DNA of 64,000 nucleotides from Celoporthe dispersa (taxonomy: Eukaryota > Ascomycota > Sordariomycetes > Diaporthales > Cryphonectriaceae). How positions within the stretch are numbered: position 1 is the stretch's first letter; every line of letters begins with the position of its first letter. The position numbers and the translations under genes were made by a program. Under the pieces are notes generated by a model. The model saw only the letters and a program-made list of their open reading frames with translations. It was not told the origin of the DNA and made no database searches. This document shows positions 47,019 to 57,656 of this stretch, in pieces. The DNA lies in NCBI GenBank assembly GCA_016584495.1, contig WAID01000009.1, positions 3,658,001 to 3,722,000 of the forward strand, written 5' to 3'.

Positions 47019-47513
47019 TTCAAGTCCTCTAGATGTGGAGACTTTGGCACAGCGGCGCGGCGTTCTGGCAGGGCTTTGATATAATGATTACCAGCTTGTG
47101 AGATTCTGGAACGGAGTAGGTAGTAATTGTGTGTGGGCTCGAGCTACTGGGATGGTGACAGCAAGCATACGCTTCCTCACATTTAATTGAAGTTACATTA
47201 CAAGCATGAAGCGCCTCTTTTTTTTTCCTTTCTCTTCTCTTCCCTCTCTCCTTTCTTTTGATTTCTTCTTCTTTCCTTTGTTGGTGGGCTGGCCGTTGCC
47301 GCTGAGACTTCGGCCCCGATCGTCATGCCTTGATCACACGTAACGATGAAATAAGCATAGGAGCTTGATGTGATTGTTGTCCTTAGAAATATGTACCAAT
47401 CGCTATGCTACTAACAGGAATATATTATGGGGTTTCAGATAAAATGGTCACAAGTACCACCTGGCTCACTCAGGCCTCAAGATGATCCGCCATACAAGCC
47501 TCGACGATCATTC
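47019..47513. other. Intergenic between convergent genes
   Basis: The 3' ends of the DUF3429 gene (plus) and the disordered-protein gene (minus) meet here. It is T-rich near 47215-47280 and AT-rich afterwards. No gene seen. Confidence 0.5.
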
Positions 47514-48446
47514 CTACTCCTCCTCGACCTCCTGCTCCTGGTTGTCCAGACTATGCCGACGAATAACCTCTTCTTCCTGCGACCCAAGCCCCACGACACC
47601 ATTGTGGATACCTCCCTGGCCCAGACCAGACTGGCTGACACCAGAGATCACGTTCTGCACCTCACCCTTCCGATACTGCGTCGACCGCTCGTGCGGGCTG
47701 CCACTTCGCTCCCCGAGCGGATCATCAGACCCGGCACCGAGAACACCGTTGTGGATGCCGCCGCTGAATCCTGCTGCGGCTGCTTCCGCCTCGGGCTCTA
47801 TGTCTCTTGGTTGCTGAGACGCGCCCCTGCTGAGGTCGGAGGCGGCCTCGAGGACCTTTTCGTCGGTATTGCCACCTGTTTCTGCTGCGGTGCTCGTGTC
47901 GTCCTCCTGTGTCTGGGGGCGAGCAGTTTCCAAGGCGGGAGCACCAGCGTCCTCCTGGCTAAGATTCTGCGACCTAGTTCCCTCCGTTGAAGCCACCGTA
48001 TTGCTCTCGTCACTCATGCCGGCGCCAGAAGACCCTGTGGCGCCCAGGACCTTGCCCTCGTTGCCTAGATGCTTAGGCTTGACTTCCTCGACCGAGGTCA
48101 TGGCATCAGCACTACTCCCGGTTCCGACATTGAAGTGGGAGCTAGAGTCGCCTGCTTTGATGTCTCCCTCCGAGCCCAAGGCTGACGGGAGGGATGCGGT
48201 CTCAGGTACATTCGTGTCGTGGCCCTGCAGCCGGGACGTCTCGTCGATATCAACTGCCGAGTCCTGGTGCTTGTGTCCTTGCGGTGTCTTAGTGGTGTCG
48301 CCGTCTTCAAGCTTGCGGCCCAGCGTCTCGTCGTCGGCGTCGGGAAATGCGCCCGGGATCTCACCCTCTGGCTCTGCAGACTGGGTCTGTGGGATAGCGT
48401 TGGGGTCGGGGACGACTGCGTCCTTGATCTTTGTTACGATATCCAT
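47514..48446 (-). CDS. Acidic, disordered protein with GIHNGVxGxGS repeats
   Basis: A single exon of 310 residues from the ATG at 48446. The frame before it is open but starts with a non-ATG codon. Composition is dominated by Glu, Asp, Ser, Gly, Thr and Gln with few hydrophobics, so it should be largely unfolded and heat-soluble. Two copies of the motif GIHNGVxGxGS occur near the C-terminus (GGIHNGVLGAGSDD and GGIHNGVVGLGSQEEE). A short amphipathic start (MDIVTKIKDAVVPDP) may bind a partner or membrane. I recall similar HNGVxGxG motifs in uncharacterised fungal proteins but know no function. The tail is very acidic (EQEVEEE). Confidence 0.65.
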   Translation of the reverse strand: MDIVTKIKDAVVPDPNAIPQTQSAEPEGEIPGAFPDADDETLGRKLEDGDTTKTPQGHKHQDSAVDIDETSRLQGHDTNVPETASLPSALGSEGDIKAGDSSSHFNVGTGSSADAMTSVEEVKPKHLGNEGKVLGATGSSGAGMSDESNTVASTEGTRSQNLSQEDAGAPALETARPQTQEDDTSTAAETGGNTDEKVLEAASDLSRGASQQPRDIEPEAEAAAAGFSGGIHNGVLGAGSDDPLGERSGSPHERSTQYRKGEVQNVISGVSQSGLGQGGIHNGVVGLGSQEEEVIRRHSLDNQEQEVEEE

Positions 48447-50828
48447 GGCTGATAATACGACAGCTGTTATCAAGACTTGACTGGTACAGTAATAAATATA
48501 ACACAATGTGTCAATAAGCTCGTAGTTCTTCTGAGATATCTACAGTGGATGAATGCTGCTATATACAGTAAACCCACAGCGCGAGATGGTAATAAGTGCT
48601 ACCACATTTACGTAAACCCCTTCTTAAAAGTCGTCACCGTTGTTTGTGGCTGCAGGATCCCGAATTCTGACATCACTTGCTGTATGAGCAAGGCAAATGA
48701 GAGTGCTTTGAGATGCTTCTGTACATCAGATGCCCGTACCGGTCGTGATCTCGCAGCGATGATATCATGCGGGTCCTCTGATGACGGGCTTTGTCCCCCC
48801 CCCTCTCTTCTTAAGAAAAAAACAGGGCCTGTACCATAGTAGGTCACCACAAGGATCAGTCTGCGGAACAACCGCTCCTGAGGTTACAGGCTACATTTGG
48901 TTTCGGGGGATCCCGAGGAATACCACCTCCCATGGGAAGGAGTGACAATGTCCGTGTTTTACCCGTTCTTATCAGTTTATTTAACCTTCTTTTCTCTTCT
49001 CTTCCCTTGTCCCGTGGCTCCCCTTTGCTAAAACGTAATCACTGCGCGGGAATCGGCGTGGTGGAAACGCGAGCGGGGCCCAGGGGGGCAGAGGGCGGCA
49101 CGCCAAACCTGAACCCCTGGGGCAGTTGTTTTGGCTGTTGCAGGATGTATAACGAGAACCTGCAATGGGCCAGGGCCTGGCATGCAAAAAGCCATCAGTC
49201 ATAATTATGTCCCGGTGTCATGGCTTCATGCTCGGTCCACAACCAGGCACTTCTATAGACGATTGTATTGTCAATCCTGCTCTTTTCCCACCCTGACCAA
49301 GTAGATAGAGTAGGTCTACACCTGTGCTCTGCAAATGACCTGAACATTGGAAGAAGCTTGCTGGGAGTCCCTCCGTCCCTTGTAGTTTCAACACTAGAAT
49401 TGCATGGTAGAAGAATGAGGCTGGCCAGCACGGCCGCAGAACACACGGGACAGAAGGCAGCCCCGTGCTGCAAGTGGTAATGAATGCAGTAATTGAATCC
49501 GGTGATCACTATGTGTATACACCTCACGGGAGTACGTGGTCAAATTAGACGTTGCTGTATACCGACGAGAAACTTTGCGCGGGCGTTGGTGAGTGTGGAG
49601 GGGGTGGCACTTTAGGAATCAACATCTACGGAACGCATAATTAATCTGTGACATCTCGAAAATTATCCATCTATATTAATTTTACTTTATATATACAAGA
49701 ATCCATTTTATAAGAGTCAATTCGATAAGAAAACATCGTTTAGCAGGAAGATTGCGGGCTAGGTAGGCACAAAAAGACAACCGAAGGTTTTTCAGACACT
49801 TCTCAAATTCGCTGCTTCATCTTATTCCCAACAAGCCTTGCATGAACTTGGCATAACTGAATGACACATGTCCTGAATGTTACGCATCTTCTCTGTCTGG
49901 TGAGGAAAAGAGAAAAAAATAAAACAAAAGGTATGAAACATCCCATATCGCCTCTTGCACTTTGCTCTTCTTGAGTGTTCCCGAGGTCGTGTTTCAAGCT
50001 GGACAGGTAACGACTAATCGGATGAGCTATCAACCCAACATCAAAGATGAGAACAAGTCTGACGTTTCCGACTACACTCACAACCATAAATCTTCTTCTT
50101 CTTCTTCTTCTTCTCTTCTTCAACTGACTCATCAAAATCTCGTCGCGAACAGGTTCTCCCTGGAAGGAGTCACCGATATTCGCATCTTCACACCTCGCCT
50201 GATGACACAGGAGTCAGTCGTGATGCGCCAGGCAGAGGGGCCACAATTTCACGAAACCGCAGCACCTGGCGACAACAACGCGGATCCGCCTCGCGAGTTT
50301 TCGGCTCGTCTCGAGATTTTCAAGTTTGTTTCCCGTCCCGTTTTCAAGTCATGCACAAGATGCCTGTCGAGAACAAAGACCAACCTGGGTCAGACGCAAG
50401 GGCATGCGGTAGTAACCCACGGTCTCGCCGCCGCGGCAGTTCCCCACTCAGGGGTTGTATGTGCGGATGATTTGCGACGGCGCCTGTAGCAGGAGATCCT
50501 CGCCAGGGATCCATATCGTTCGATGCACAACATTCTTGACACAATGTTGCTCCCTCTTAACCTTATACGCGGATCCGGATGGTATATACAGCCCAGGCTT
50601 CAACGCCGACATGGAAAATGATATGTGCGGGTAGCCATCTTTGGACAATCCGACGTAGTCTTCTTTTCTTTCTTTTCTCGAGTCCTCTCTCTGAGCTGCG
50701 TTTTCTTCCTATTCACATTCATCAGCAGGTCTGTCATATTTTTTTTTCTTTCAAAATTCTTCATCTCCTTTCTCTCTTCCGTTCTTTCGATCTTATAATT
50801 TTTCCCCCAAATTATCCTACGAGCCAAG
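48447..50828. other. 2.4-kb stretch with no convincing gene
   Basis: Upstream region shared by the minus-strand disordered-protein gene and the plus-strand Egh16-like gene. AT-rich from about 49620 to 49760, with a CTT repeat near 50091-50114 and a strongly pyrimidine-rich block 50650-50815 just before the Egh16-like ATG, a plausible core promoter and leader. The 175-codon frame at 49962-50489 has no recognisable content. Confidence 0.45.
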
Positions 50829-51927
50829 ATGCCTTCAGCAATTCGCACTCTTCTCGGCGCGGCCATGCTTGGCATGGTCCACAGCCAGGGCGTCATCCTC
50901 AAGGCCGTTGGTGATTCAGGGACCAGTCTCGGACTGCTAGGTGAGTACTCCTTATTTATTCTGAGACCGCTGGTCGTTCAGCACAATCATACTCACAGTA
51001 GATAATTTTTAGTCGACTCGAGCGACCCAAATGACGCCAATTTCATCTCCGACGCTGAAATCTCCTCCAACGTTGTCAACGAGTGCGGGCGCACCTTCGT
51101 GGGAGGCAACATCGACGTCGGCGCCAACACCGAGGACGCACTGGCCGCTGGGAATGTCACACAGGTGACCAAGGGGAGCAAGGTGAAGATCACGGTAGAC
51201 CAGCGCAGTGCCAATGGCACTGGCCCGTTCACGTGTGACATGGACCAGACGGGCAACTCGCTCGCCACTGGACAGACGGTCTTGGACGTTGCGCAGGACA
51301 GCACCTCGGGTACGGGGCAAACGACCCTGACAGTTACTATGCCCAAGGACATGGCATGCCAGGGATGTAAGTGAACAACGCTCCCACCTCCGCTCCTTTC
51401 AGTGTTGACGAGTATGCCTGACACATCGCCTCTCTCTAGCATCCCAGGGCAACGTCTGTACCGTAAGATGCCGAAACGCCGAGGACTTTGGCGGGTGCGT
51501 TGCCGTTCAGCAGACAGACGTCACAGCCCTACCCGGCGACAACTCGCCCTCCAACATCACCACCGCTGCGACGCTGGCCGATGTGGAGGCCCAGGTCCAG
51601 CAGAACCAGAAGGATCTTCCCGCGGCGATCGCAGGTAACGACGAGGCCGCTGCCGACGCGAATGCGCAGAGTGCCAATATTGCCCAAGCCATAATAGCGG
51701 CCGACCCTGCGGTCGTGCAGGCCGAGACCGCAGAGCTGGCGACCAAGGCTGCCAGTGCGAGCACTGCTGCCGCTACAGACACTGCCACCACGAATGGAAA
51801 GTCAGGAAAGAACAAGAATAAGAACAAGAACAAGCACGGCAAGAACAACAAGCGGGCCACCCGTGCTGATGTTCGCAGGAGAATGGTGAATGTCGGCGTT
51901 GGCTACGCTGAGGACACTCAGAACTGA
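50829..51927 (+). CDS. Egh16-like secreted protein (MAS3/GAS1-type)
   Basis: Secreted protein of the family first seen in powdery mildew (Egh16H) and in Magnaporthe appressoria (MAS3, GAS1, GAS2). Its role is tied to early plant or insect infection, but its biochemistry is unknown. Exons 50829-50940, 51013-51366 and 51440-51927 (GT-AG; the phases agree) give 317 residues. The signal peptide is MPSAIRTLLGAAMLGMVHSQ. The family core is evident: DAEISSNVVNECGRTFVGGN, IDVGANTEDALAAGNVTQV, CTVRCRNAEDFGGCVAVQQT. Six cysteines in the mature part fit three disulphides. Three N-glycosylation sites are visible (NVT, NGT, NIT). The C-terminal third is Ala-rich and ends in a Lys-Asn run (KNKNKNKHGKNNKR), which is variable in the family. 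Confidence 0.88.
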
Positions 51928-52537
51928 GTTCGCTATTCCCTGGACAGAATGAGAGTTCAATCTTGGCCATTTGCTTCCAGCATTCAGGTTGAGTAGAGTC
52001 GGAGGAAGAAGGGGGAGAGGGGAGCAGTAGATCTAACTTTTTTTTCATATTGTGAAGGAGACGATTACTGTTCAGATCCATATTGAATCGCCATGTGTAT
52101 ACCACCGCACTTCAGGCTACCTGAACCAAAGACAATGATGCATCTGTCATGTAGGACAGCCAGCAGCTTCCAGAACTCTTTTAGAAGTCCTACGAGAATT
52201 TCCAGAAACAAAATGTACTCACTTTGCAGGAATCCCTCCAGACATGCCCGCTGGAAGTATCTCCATGCAAGGTCGGACTGATATCCAGTGCATAGAGTGA
52301 GAACGGCTGTTCCCACATATGCAGTGCTAGACATATCCACTACGTCAAGGGGCATCCCTTAACGACGGGGCGCATGAAACGGCCCGTCGCGATCTTTTCA
52401 TGGCCCTGATGCCTTGTGACTGAGTCAGGAGTGAACTAGACAGGATCTATTCGTGTACCGGCTGCATTTAGTCGACCTCACTCCAAACAACCTCCTGTCA
52501 TCGAACGCAAGAGCACTTGGCAGTGTCAATTGTTGCA
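51928..52537. other. Intergenic between convergent genes
   Basis: The 3' flanks of the Egh16-like gene (plus) and the SnoaL-like gene (minus). No frame with recognisable content. Confidence 0.5.
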
Positions 52538-53142
52538 CTAGGTCTCGTGCAGGACCTTCTCGGCGAGGTTGGTGTCATGATAGCTCCGCACATGAAAGAT
52601 CCTCCCATCGTCATCCCACTCCGTCAGCCACACATAGTCGTTGTTGTACGGCTGGCCTGAAAGATAGTCAACAGCCCATCTCGACAAAATAAAAAAAAAG
52701 GAAAGTCGACATGCCCGGCGCGTCACGGTCGACTTACCATTAGTCCTGGTGGCAAACCCCTGACACTCGACGCAGGCCCATCTGGTGTCAGGCTCAAGGA
52801 TGATGCTCCGGACGACAAATTTGATGGGCTTCTCCAGCTTTTTCCCTGCTACGTTGTCAGTGACAAGAAAAGTGCTGGCAGTTTCCCTTGTCGCCAGACA
52901 GGGCGGCTCGCACCTAGCTTTGTGAAAGAAGCAGAGGAGTGCTCGGCCAGGCTGTGCCGGGTGCCAGCCAGCTCATGTCCATTGCCCGTAATCTCCCACT
53001 CGACGCCCTCTATCATATATTTCTCGAAGAACTGGTTCCTCTGCCCGAGATCATCGACCTCCTCGAGGTGCTTGAAGGCATCCCGGATGTAGTCCTTGGT
53101 CAAGACGACCGGTGTAGGTGTAGCCTCGGCCTGGGTAGCCAT
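52538..53142 (-). CDS. SnoaL/NTF2-like domain protein
   Basis: A small cone-shaped α+β-barrel protein of the SnoaL-like superfamily, whose members act as ketosteroid-isomerase-like enzymes or binding proteins. Exons 53142-52914, 52845-52738 and 52656-52538, with GT-AG introns, give 151 residues. Conserved features: DYIRDAFKHLEEVDDLGQRN (first helices), FEKYMIEGVEWEITGNGHEL (typical '-WxxxG' start of the barrel), FVVRSIILEP, WACVECQGFATRTNG and the closing strand YVWLTEWDDDGRIFHVRSYH followed by D-T-N-L. An in-frame ATG at 53265 would add 41 residues rich in Arg, Ser, Thr and Gln with no acid, resembling a mitochondrial presequence. I chose 53142 because it lies directly before the conserved domain. 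Substrate unknown. Confidence 0.8.
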
Positions 53143-53265
53143 GCTGGTGGTGTGGCGCGTCGATCGAGGGGGACAGAGTGGCTGGGACCTGCGGGTGCAG
53201 GCGCAAGATTGTTGTTGTACGAGCCTGGCAGTCTGCTGGAAGATTCGAGGACGGCAGAGGGTCAT

Positions 53266-54484
53266 CTCAAGTCGAACCTGAAAGTGTGATTTGTCCTGGT
53301 CAGACCACGTTTGCTCGGGAGCGGCGAGCTCCCTGTGGAACGAAACGACCCGCCTCGCAAGCTCAGCACTGAGAACGCTGGTCTGGCTCACCTCTCGTTA
53401 TATTATAGTAAAGTCCGTCCCGCGAAGTGTCGCAGTGAGTGTGTTCAGTATGCCACTGGCGGGCGGTGGACTCTCTCGGAAGGCCTATGCCCAAGGAAGC
53501 GTAGTTCTCTCCCTTGACGATGGTGTTTATGGTAATTGAGGGGGAGGGAGGGGGGAATAACGCCGTCACTGCAGGGATATCCCACACACACCACGGCAAG
53601 ATCCGCTGCCTAAGCCCAGACACCGATAATTGAGTAAGACAGGGTTAGGGTTCAAAACACACACTGGTCTATCACCGTGTCTGATCAATGTCGAGCCCTG
53701 CTTGATCCAATGCTATGCATTTTTATAAGTAATTCTAGCCTTAAGAAACCTAACAACGAGGTATCACGCCCAATCAGTGATGACTAAACATTGGAGTCTC
53801 CTATGAAGACAAGTCAACTATTTCTTTAGGATGAAAGTGTCAGCGGGTGCCGATATGCAGTGAGAGTGGTTGAAAAAGCGTCAAAAAGGTGCCAGGCTTT
53901 CCTTCTTCTGAAAAAGGTTGTCATCTTGCAACCTCGAGATGTGTTTTATGATCGCAGTGGATGGTGAGTGAGTGGGTTGAGTGTGTCATCACATGGTAGT
54001 TGCTGTATTTTCGGGTTTGACGGTTATCTCTTGCGGTAAAGTGCTGGTGGTGAACCAGCGTGGTCGGCGCCAGCTTCATCGTCGCCCGCGTCCTGAAATA
54101 AAGCTGCGCCATGTGGGGGCGCTGCGGCCCTAGACCTCCAGGGGTTTACAGCTGTTGGGTGCAGGCCAATTGGTGTTTACGATGCACTTACAAGTGAGGC
54201 TGTGTACTGTTGTACAGTGTGTGGCGGCCCCGCCTGCCCCGCAGGAGGACCCCTGAACTCCTTCTCCTTCACTCGCAGCATGACGTTTTGCTGCAGTGGC
54301 AGTGAGCTGGAGGCCTGTTTCATAAGTACTGGTGGCAGGTTGGAGCTGACCCTGCATCATCCACGTCTATTCCAGAACACACCACATTGCATTTACTGAT
54401 CATCGTCTGTTCAACACCCACTCACCAAAAACAAAAGGAAGGCCGAAGGAAGAAAGAGAGAAAACAAAAAAGTCTCCTCCAAAC
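53266..54484. other. Intergenic between SnoaL-like and severin genes
   Basis: Divergent upstream regions of two genes. It contains a short GGGTTAGGGTT stretch at 53642-53652, too short to be telomeric. The plus-strand leader before 54485 is A/C-rich (CCTCCAAACATGG), a good fungal start context. No gene seen. Confidence 0.5.
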
Positions 54485-55684
54485 ATGGCGCCCGAAGATG
54501 GTCTCGTCCACCTCAAGGAGTACGACATCAAGGACAGCAACGTCGAGCTCATCGGCAGCGACCTCGACCACAAGGTGAAGTACAACAGCGCCGCCAGCGA
54601 GCCTGCCTGGAACGACGGGCAGGTGGGCGTGGCACCGGGCCTGCACATCTGGCGCGTTGAGGACTTCGAGGTGGTCCCGTGGCCCAAGGAGAAATACGGC
54701 CAGTTCTTCGACGGCGACAGCTTCATCGTGCTGCACTCATACAAGGTCGGCGAGGCGGACGGGGCAGACAAGCTCGGCCACGACGTCTTCTTCTGGCTGG
54801 GCAGCCACACCTCCCAGGACGAGGCGGGCGTGGCAGCGTACAAGACGGTCGAGCTGGACGAGTTCCTGCACGGCAGGGCGAGCCAGCACCGCGAGATCCA
54901 AGAGGGCCCCAGCGATGCCTTCATGGAGCTCTTCCCCAAGATCCAGATCCGCTCCGGCGGCGTGCGCTCCGGGTTCAGGCACGTCGAGGAGGAGCCTAAG
55001 GAGGAGGTCTTGACCCTGCTGCGCGTCTTCAAGCACCCTGGCTCTAAGCGCGACTCCGTGGTCGTGTACGAGGTCGAGCCCACGTGGCAGAGCCTGGACG
55101 AGGACGACGTCTTCATCCTCGACAAGGGCGACAAGATCTTTGTCTGGCAGGGCAAGAACTGCAGCCCCATGGAGAAGGCCAAGTCGGCCCAGGTGGTGCA
55201 CGACATGACCCTCGCCAAGCACATCGACGTCGAGGTCCTCTCGCAGACGGAATCGCGGTCCAGGGTGGTGGTCGAGATGCTGGGCGGGGACAAGGACGCA
55301 GCGCCGGCCTCGGAGAGCTACCGCAAGCCCAAGCCCTTCGCCAGCAGGCCCGACGCCGGAGGGGCGAGGGCCAAGAAGCTGTTCAAGCTCAGCGACGCGT
55401 CTGGCCAGCTGGGCTTTGGCCTGGTCAAGGAGGGCGCGTCGATCGGGAAGTCGGACCTGGATGGCAACGATGTCTTCATCCTAGATGACGCCGGCAGGAC
55501 CATCTGGGTCTGGCAGGGCGCTGGGGCCAGCAGGGCTGAGAAGGCGGCGTGGCTCAAGGTCGCGCAGGCCTATGTGCGCCAGCTGCAGCAGGGCGGCGAC
55601 GACCAGGCTGCGCACCTCACACCGATCGCCAAGGTCGTCGATGGTAGCGAGAGCCCTGCCTTTATGAGGGCAATTGCGGTCTGA
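54485..55684 (+). CDS. Severin/fragmin-type gelsolin-repeat actin-binding protein
   Basis: Ca2+-dependent actin-filament severing or capping protein of the cortical cytoskeleton. One exon of 399 residues, with ATG in context AAACATGG. Three gelsolin repeats are visible. Repeat 1, about 45-155, has LHIWRVEDFEVVPWPKEKYG, FFDGDSFIVLHSYK, HDVFFWLGSHTSQDEAGVAA. Repeat 2, about 175-275, has LLRVFKHPG, DDVFILDKGDKIFVWQGKNC and SPMEKAKSA. Repeat 3, about 295-385, has KLFKLSDASGQLGF, DVFILDDAGRTIWVWQG and SRAEKAAWLKVAQAY. The three-repeat length matches severin, fragmin and CapG rather than full gelsolin or villin. No frame break is present. It ends 223 bases from the convergent aldo-keto reductase. 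Confidence 0.93.
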   Translation: MAPEDGLVHLKEYDIKDSNVELIGSDLDHKVKYNSAASEPAWNDGQVGVAPGLHIWRVEDFEVVPWPKEKYGQFFDGDSFIVLHSYKVGEADGADKLGHDVFFWLGSHTSQDEAGVAAYKTVELDEFLHGRASQHREIQEGPSDAFMELFPKIQIRSGGVRSGFRHVEEEPKEEVLTLLRVFKHPGSKRDSVVVYEVEPTWQSLDEDDVFILDKGDKIFVWQGKNCSPMEKAKSAQVVHDMTLAKHIDVEVLSQTESRSRVVVEMLGGDKDAAPASESYRKPKPFASRPDAGGARAKKLFKLSDASGQLGFGLVKEGASIGKSDLDGNDVFILDDAGRTIWVWQGAGASRAEKAAWLKVAQAYVRQLQQGGDDQAAHLTPIAKVVDGSESPAFMRAIAV

Positions 55685-55907
55685 TTACTACCTTTTTTTT
55701 TTCTTCGTCCTTATTTACTCGACGTCAATTGGTGATTTACATACTCCCGGCAGTCTCTGGTATTACCTAGGGGGTGACGAGATTTTGAGTGCCTAGTCAT
55801 TTAACTGTTGAGCATCTTCAAGATGAGGAGAGATTGTCTTTTGCTACTTTTTCAAAAGCCAAGTCGAGATTAGGTAACCTGCACGAGCTCTGATCTGCCA
55901 ACTGTTT

Positions 55908-56995
55908 TCAAAAGAAATAGCTCTTGCACACCCCCTTGACAATGGCCCACCCTTCGTCAAAAGCCTTCACCATCTCCTCTGGCAGTGGTCCCTTCTCCAG
56001 ATTCGTCAGGTTCTCCTCCAGCTGCGCCGCGCTGCTCGCTCCAATAATTACAGCATCGCCGTGCTCCCTCTTCATCAGGCTATGGTGGCTCACCCACCGC
56101 ACCGCCGCCTCGGCCGTCGTCAGGCCCAACTTCTTGGCAACAGGACGAATGACATCCAGCGCATCAAAGTACGCGTCGTTCCAGTACCTCGAGCGGTACT
56201 GCACGCCCTGCATCTTGTTCGGGTCGAACCGGCTTCCTTGCTCGTGCTCAGCCGTGTCTCGCTGGTACCGATCCGTGAGCATCCCGCCCGCTATAGGATT
56301 GTACTCGTAGAACGCGATGCCGTAGTGTCGAAGGCACGGGAACAGCTCGGGCTCTACAAGTCGGTGCAGCGCGTTGTAGACGCCCTGGTAGACGTCCGGC
56401 TTCTTCCAGCCGTTCCGGTCGCAGAGCTCGCAGACCTGCGCCACCTCCCAGGCCGAGAAGTTCGAGATCCCAAACCGCTTGAAGTAGCCTGCCTTGTAGA
56501 GCTCGTTGACGGCCTCTAATGTCTCGGCGTAGGGAACCATGCGGTCCGGTAAGTGGAGGTACCACATGTCGACCTTGTCGGTCTGCAGGGCGCCGAGGCT
56601 GTCCTGCAACCCGGGGCCGACATCCTCCTTCGCGTGCGTGTATCGGCCCAGGTCAGGCCGGAGGCGACCGACGGGTGCCAGCTTCGTGTCCATGATGAGC
56701 CCGCGCTCTTGCCACTTGAGCTGGCCGAGGTACTCCTCGGACGAGCCTCCGCCGTAGAGGCGCGCCGTATCGATCTCGTTGTGACCGTGGGCCTGGAAGA
56801 CGTCCAGGATCTTGGCGCAGTCATCTAGGTTGTACACTCGAGCTTGCTCGACGCCTGCAGGCTCCAAGGTCAGTCTTTGTTGGGGAAAAGGTGGATGATT
56901 CTCTCTAAATAACATTAGATCTTGCCTTCTTTTCCCAGCGTCATTGCGCCGAAGACGATTTTGAGTGTTGTCTTGGGCTGAGTTGAGGACGCCAT
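55908..56995 (-). CDS. Aldo-keto reductase, AKR7 (aflatoxin-aldehyde reductase) type
   Basis: NADPH-dependent cytosolic reductase of aldehydes and ketones. Exons 56995-56926 and 56854-55908 give 338 residues, normal for AKR7. The single intron is GC-AG (GCAAGATC donor, CCTGCAG acceptor). It is the only splice that links MTLGKEG to VEQARVYNLDDC in phase. The catalytic tetrad is present: Asp and Tyr in EIDTARLYG, Lys in MDTKLA and His in WYLHLPD. The barrel continues with RFGISNFSAWEVAQVCEL, FYEYNPIAGGMLTDRY and VIIGASSAAQLEENL, the cofactor-phosphate loop. The short exon 1 carries the first β-strand (KIVFGAMTLG). The promoter side contains a decayed tandem duplication starting about 150 bases upstream. 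Physiological substrate unknown. Confidence 0.9.
56855..56925 (-). other. GC-AG intron of the aldo-keto reductase gene
   Basis: A 71-bp intron beginning GCAAGATC and ending GAGCCTGCAG, with a CTGACC branch-like site 15-20 bases before the acceptor. Phase and family alignment agree only with this donor. Confidence 0.75.
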
Positions 56996-57148
56996 AGTGA
57001 TATCTGATGGTGTATTATGGATGAATATGCCTGATAAACTGTGAAGGGGGAAGATGCGTAGGAGCTGATTCCAACATACCGTCCTGTGAAGTTCACGTTC
57101 TACTGCGACATTATATATTCCTCCCTCCCTTCTGTTGTGACGAGTAGG

Positions 57149-57656
57149 TTCGTCCCGGATTTGGGATCCCGATGCCATCGCGGCCGGCGGTAACACTTAA
57201 TTACGATATGTCACTTTTTGTTCAGCCAATATCATGCCGACCCGGCTTGGAGGTTGTGTATGCCATCAGCCACTAGCCTCTCGGAGCAACTGGAATCCTT
57301 AAAATGGGCACATAGACAATCCACAGTTAGTTGAAACGAATTTGCGTTTGGAGGACTTTGAGCATGGAATGATGGATTCGTGTTATTCTATTCAAATATC
57401 CCCTATCCGTTCCTCAACGCGTGCCATATTTTGTTCGTCCCGGATTTGGGAACCCGATGCCAACCCAGCTTGGAAGTTGTGTATGCCATCAGCCATTAGC
57501 CTCTCGGAGCAACTGGAATCATTGAAGTGGGCACATAGACAATCCACAGTCAGTTGAAACGAATTTGCGTTTGGAGGACTTTTGAGCATGGGATGATGGA
57601 CTCGTGTTGTTCTATTCAAATGTCCCCTACCCGTTCCTCGACGCGTGCTATATTTG
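57149..57656 (+). repeat. Tandem duplication of a ~222-bp unit, transition-biased divergence
   Basis: Copy 1 spans 57149-57432 and carries an extra ~57 bases at about 57178-57234. Copy 2 spans 57434-57656. Shared blocks include TTCGTCCCGGATTTGGGA, TGCCATCAGCCA and ACGAATTTGCGTTTGGAGGA. In the part aligned from 57235 and 57458 I count about fifteen transitions against one clear transversion and one indel. Neither copy encodes a recognisable protein. Confidence 0.8.

Noticed and set aside
53640..53656. GGGTTAGGGTT as telomeric repeat
   Set aside because: Only about two units in the middle of ordinary gene-bearing sequence.
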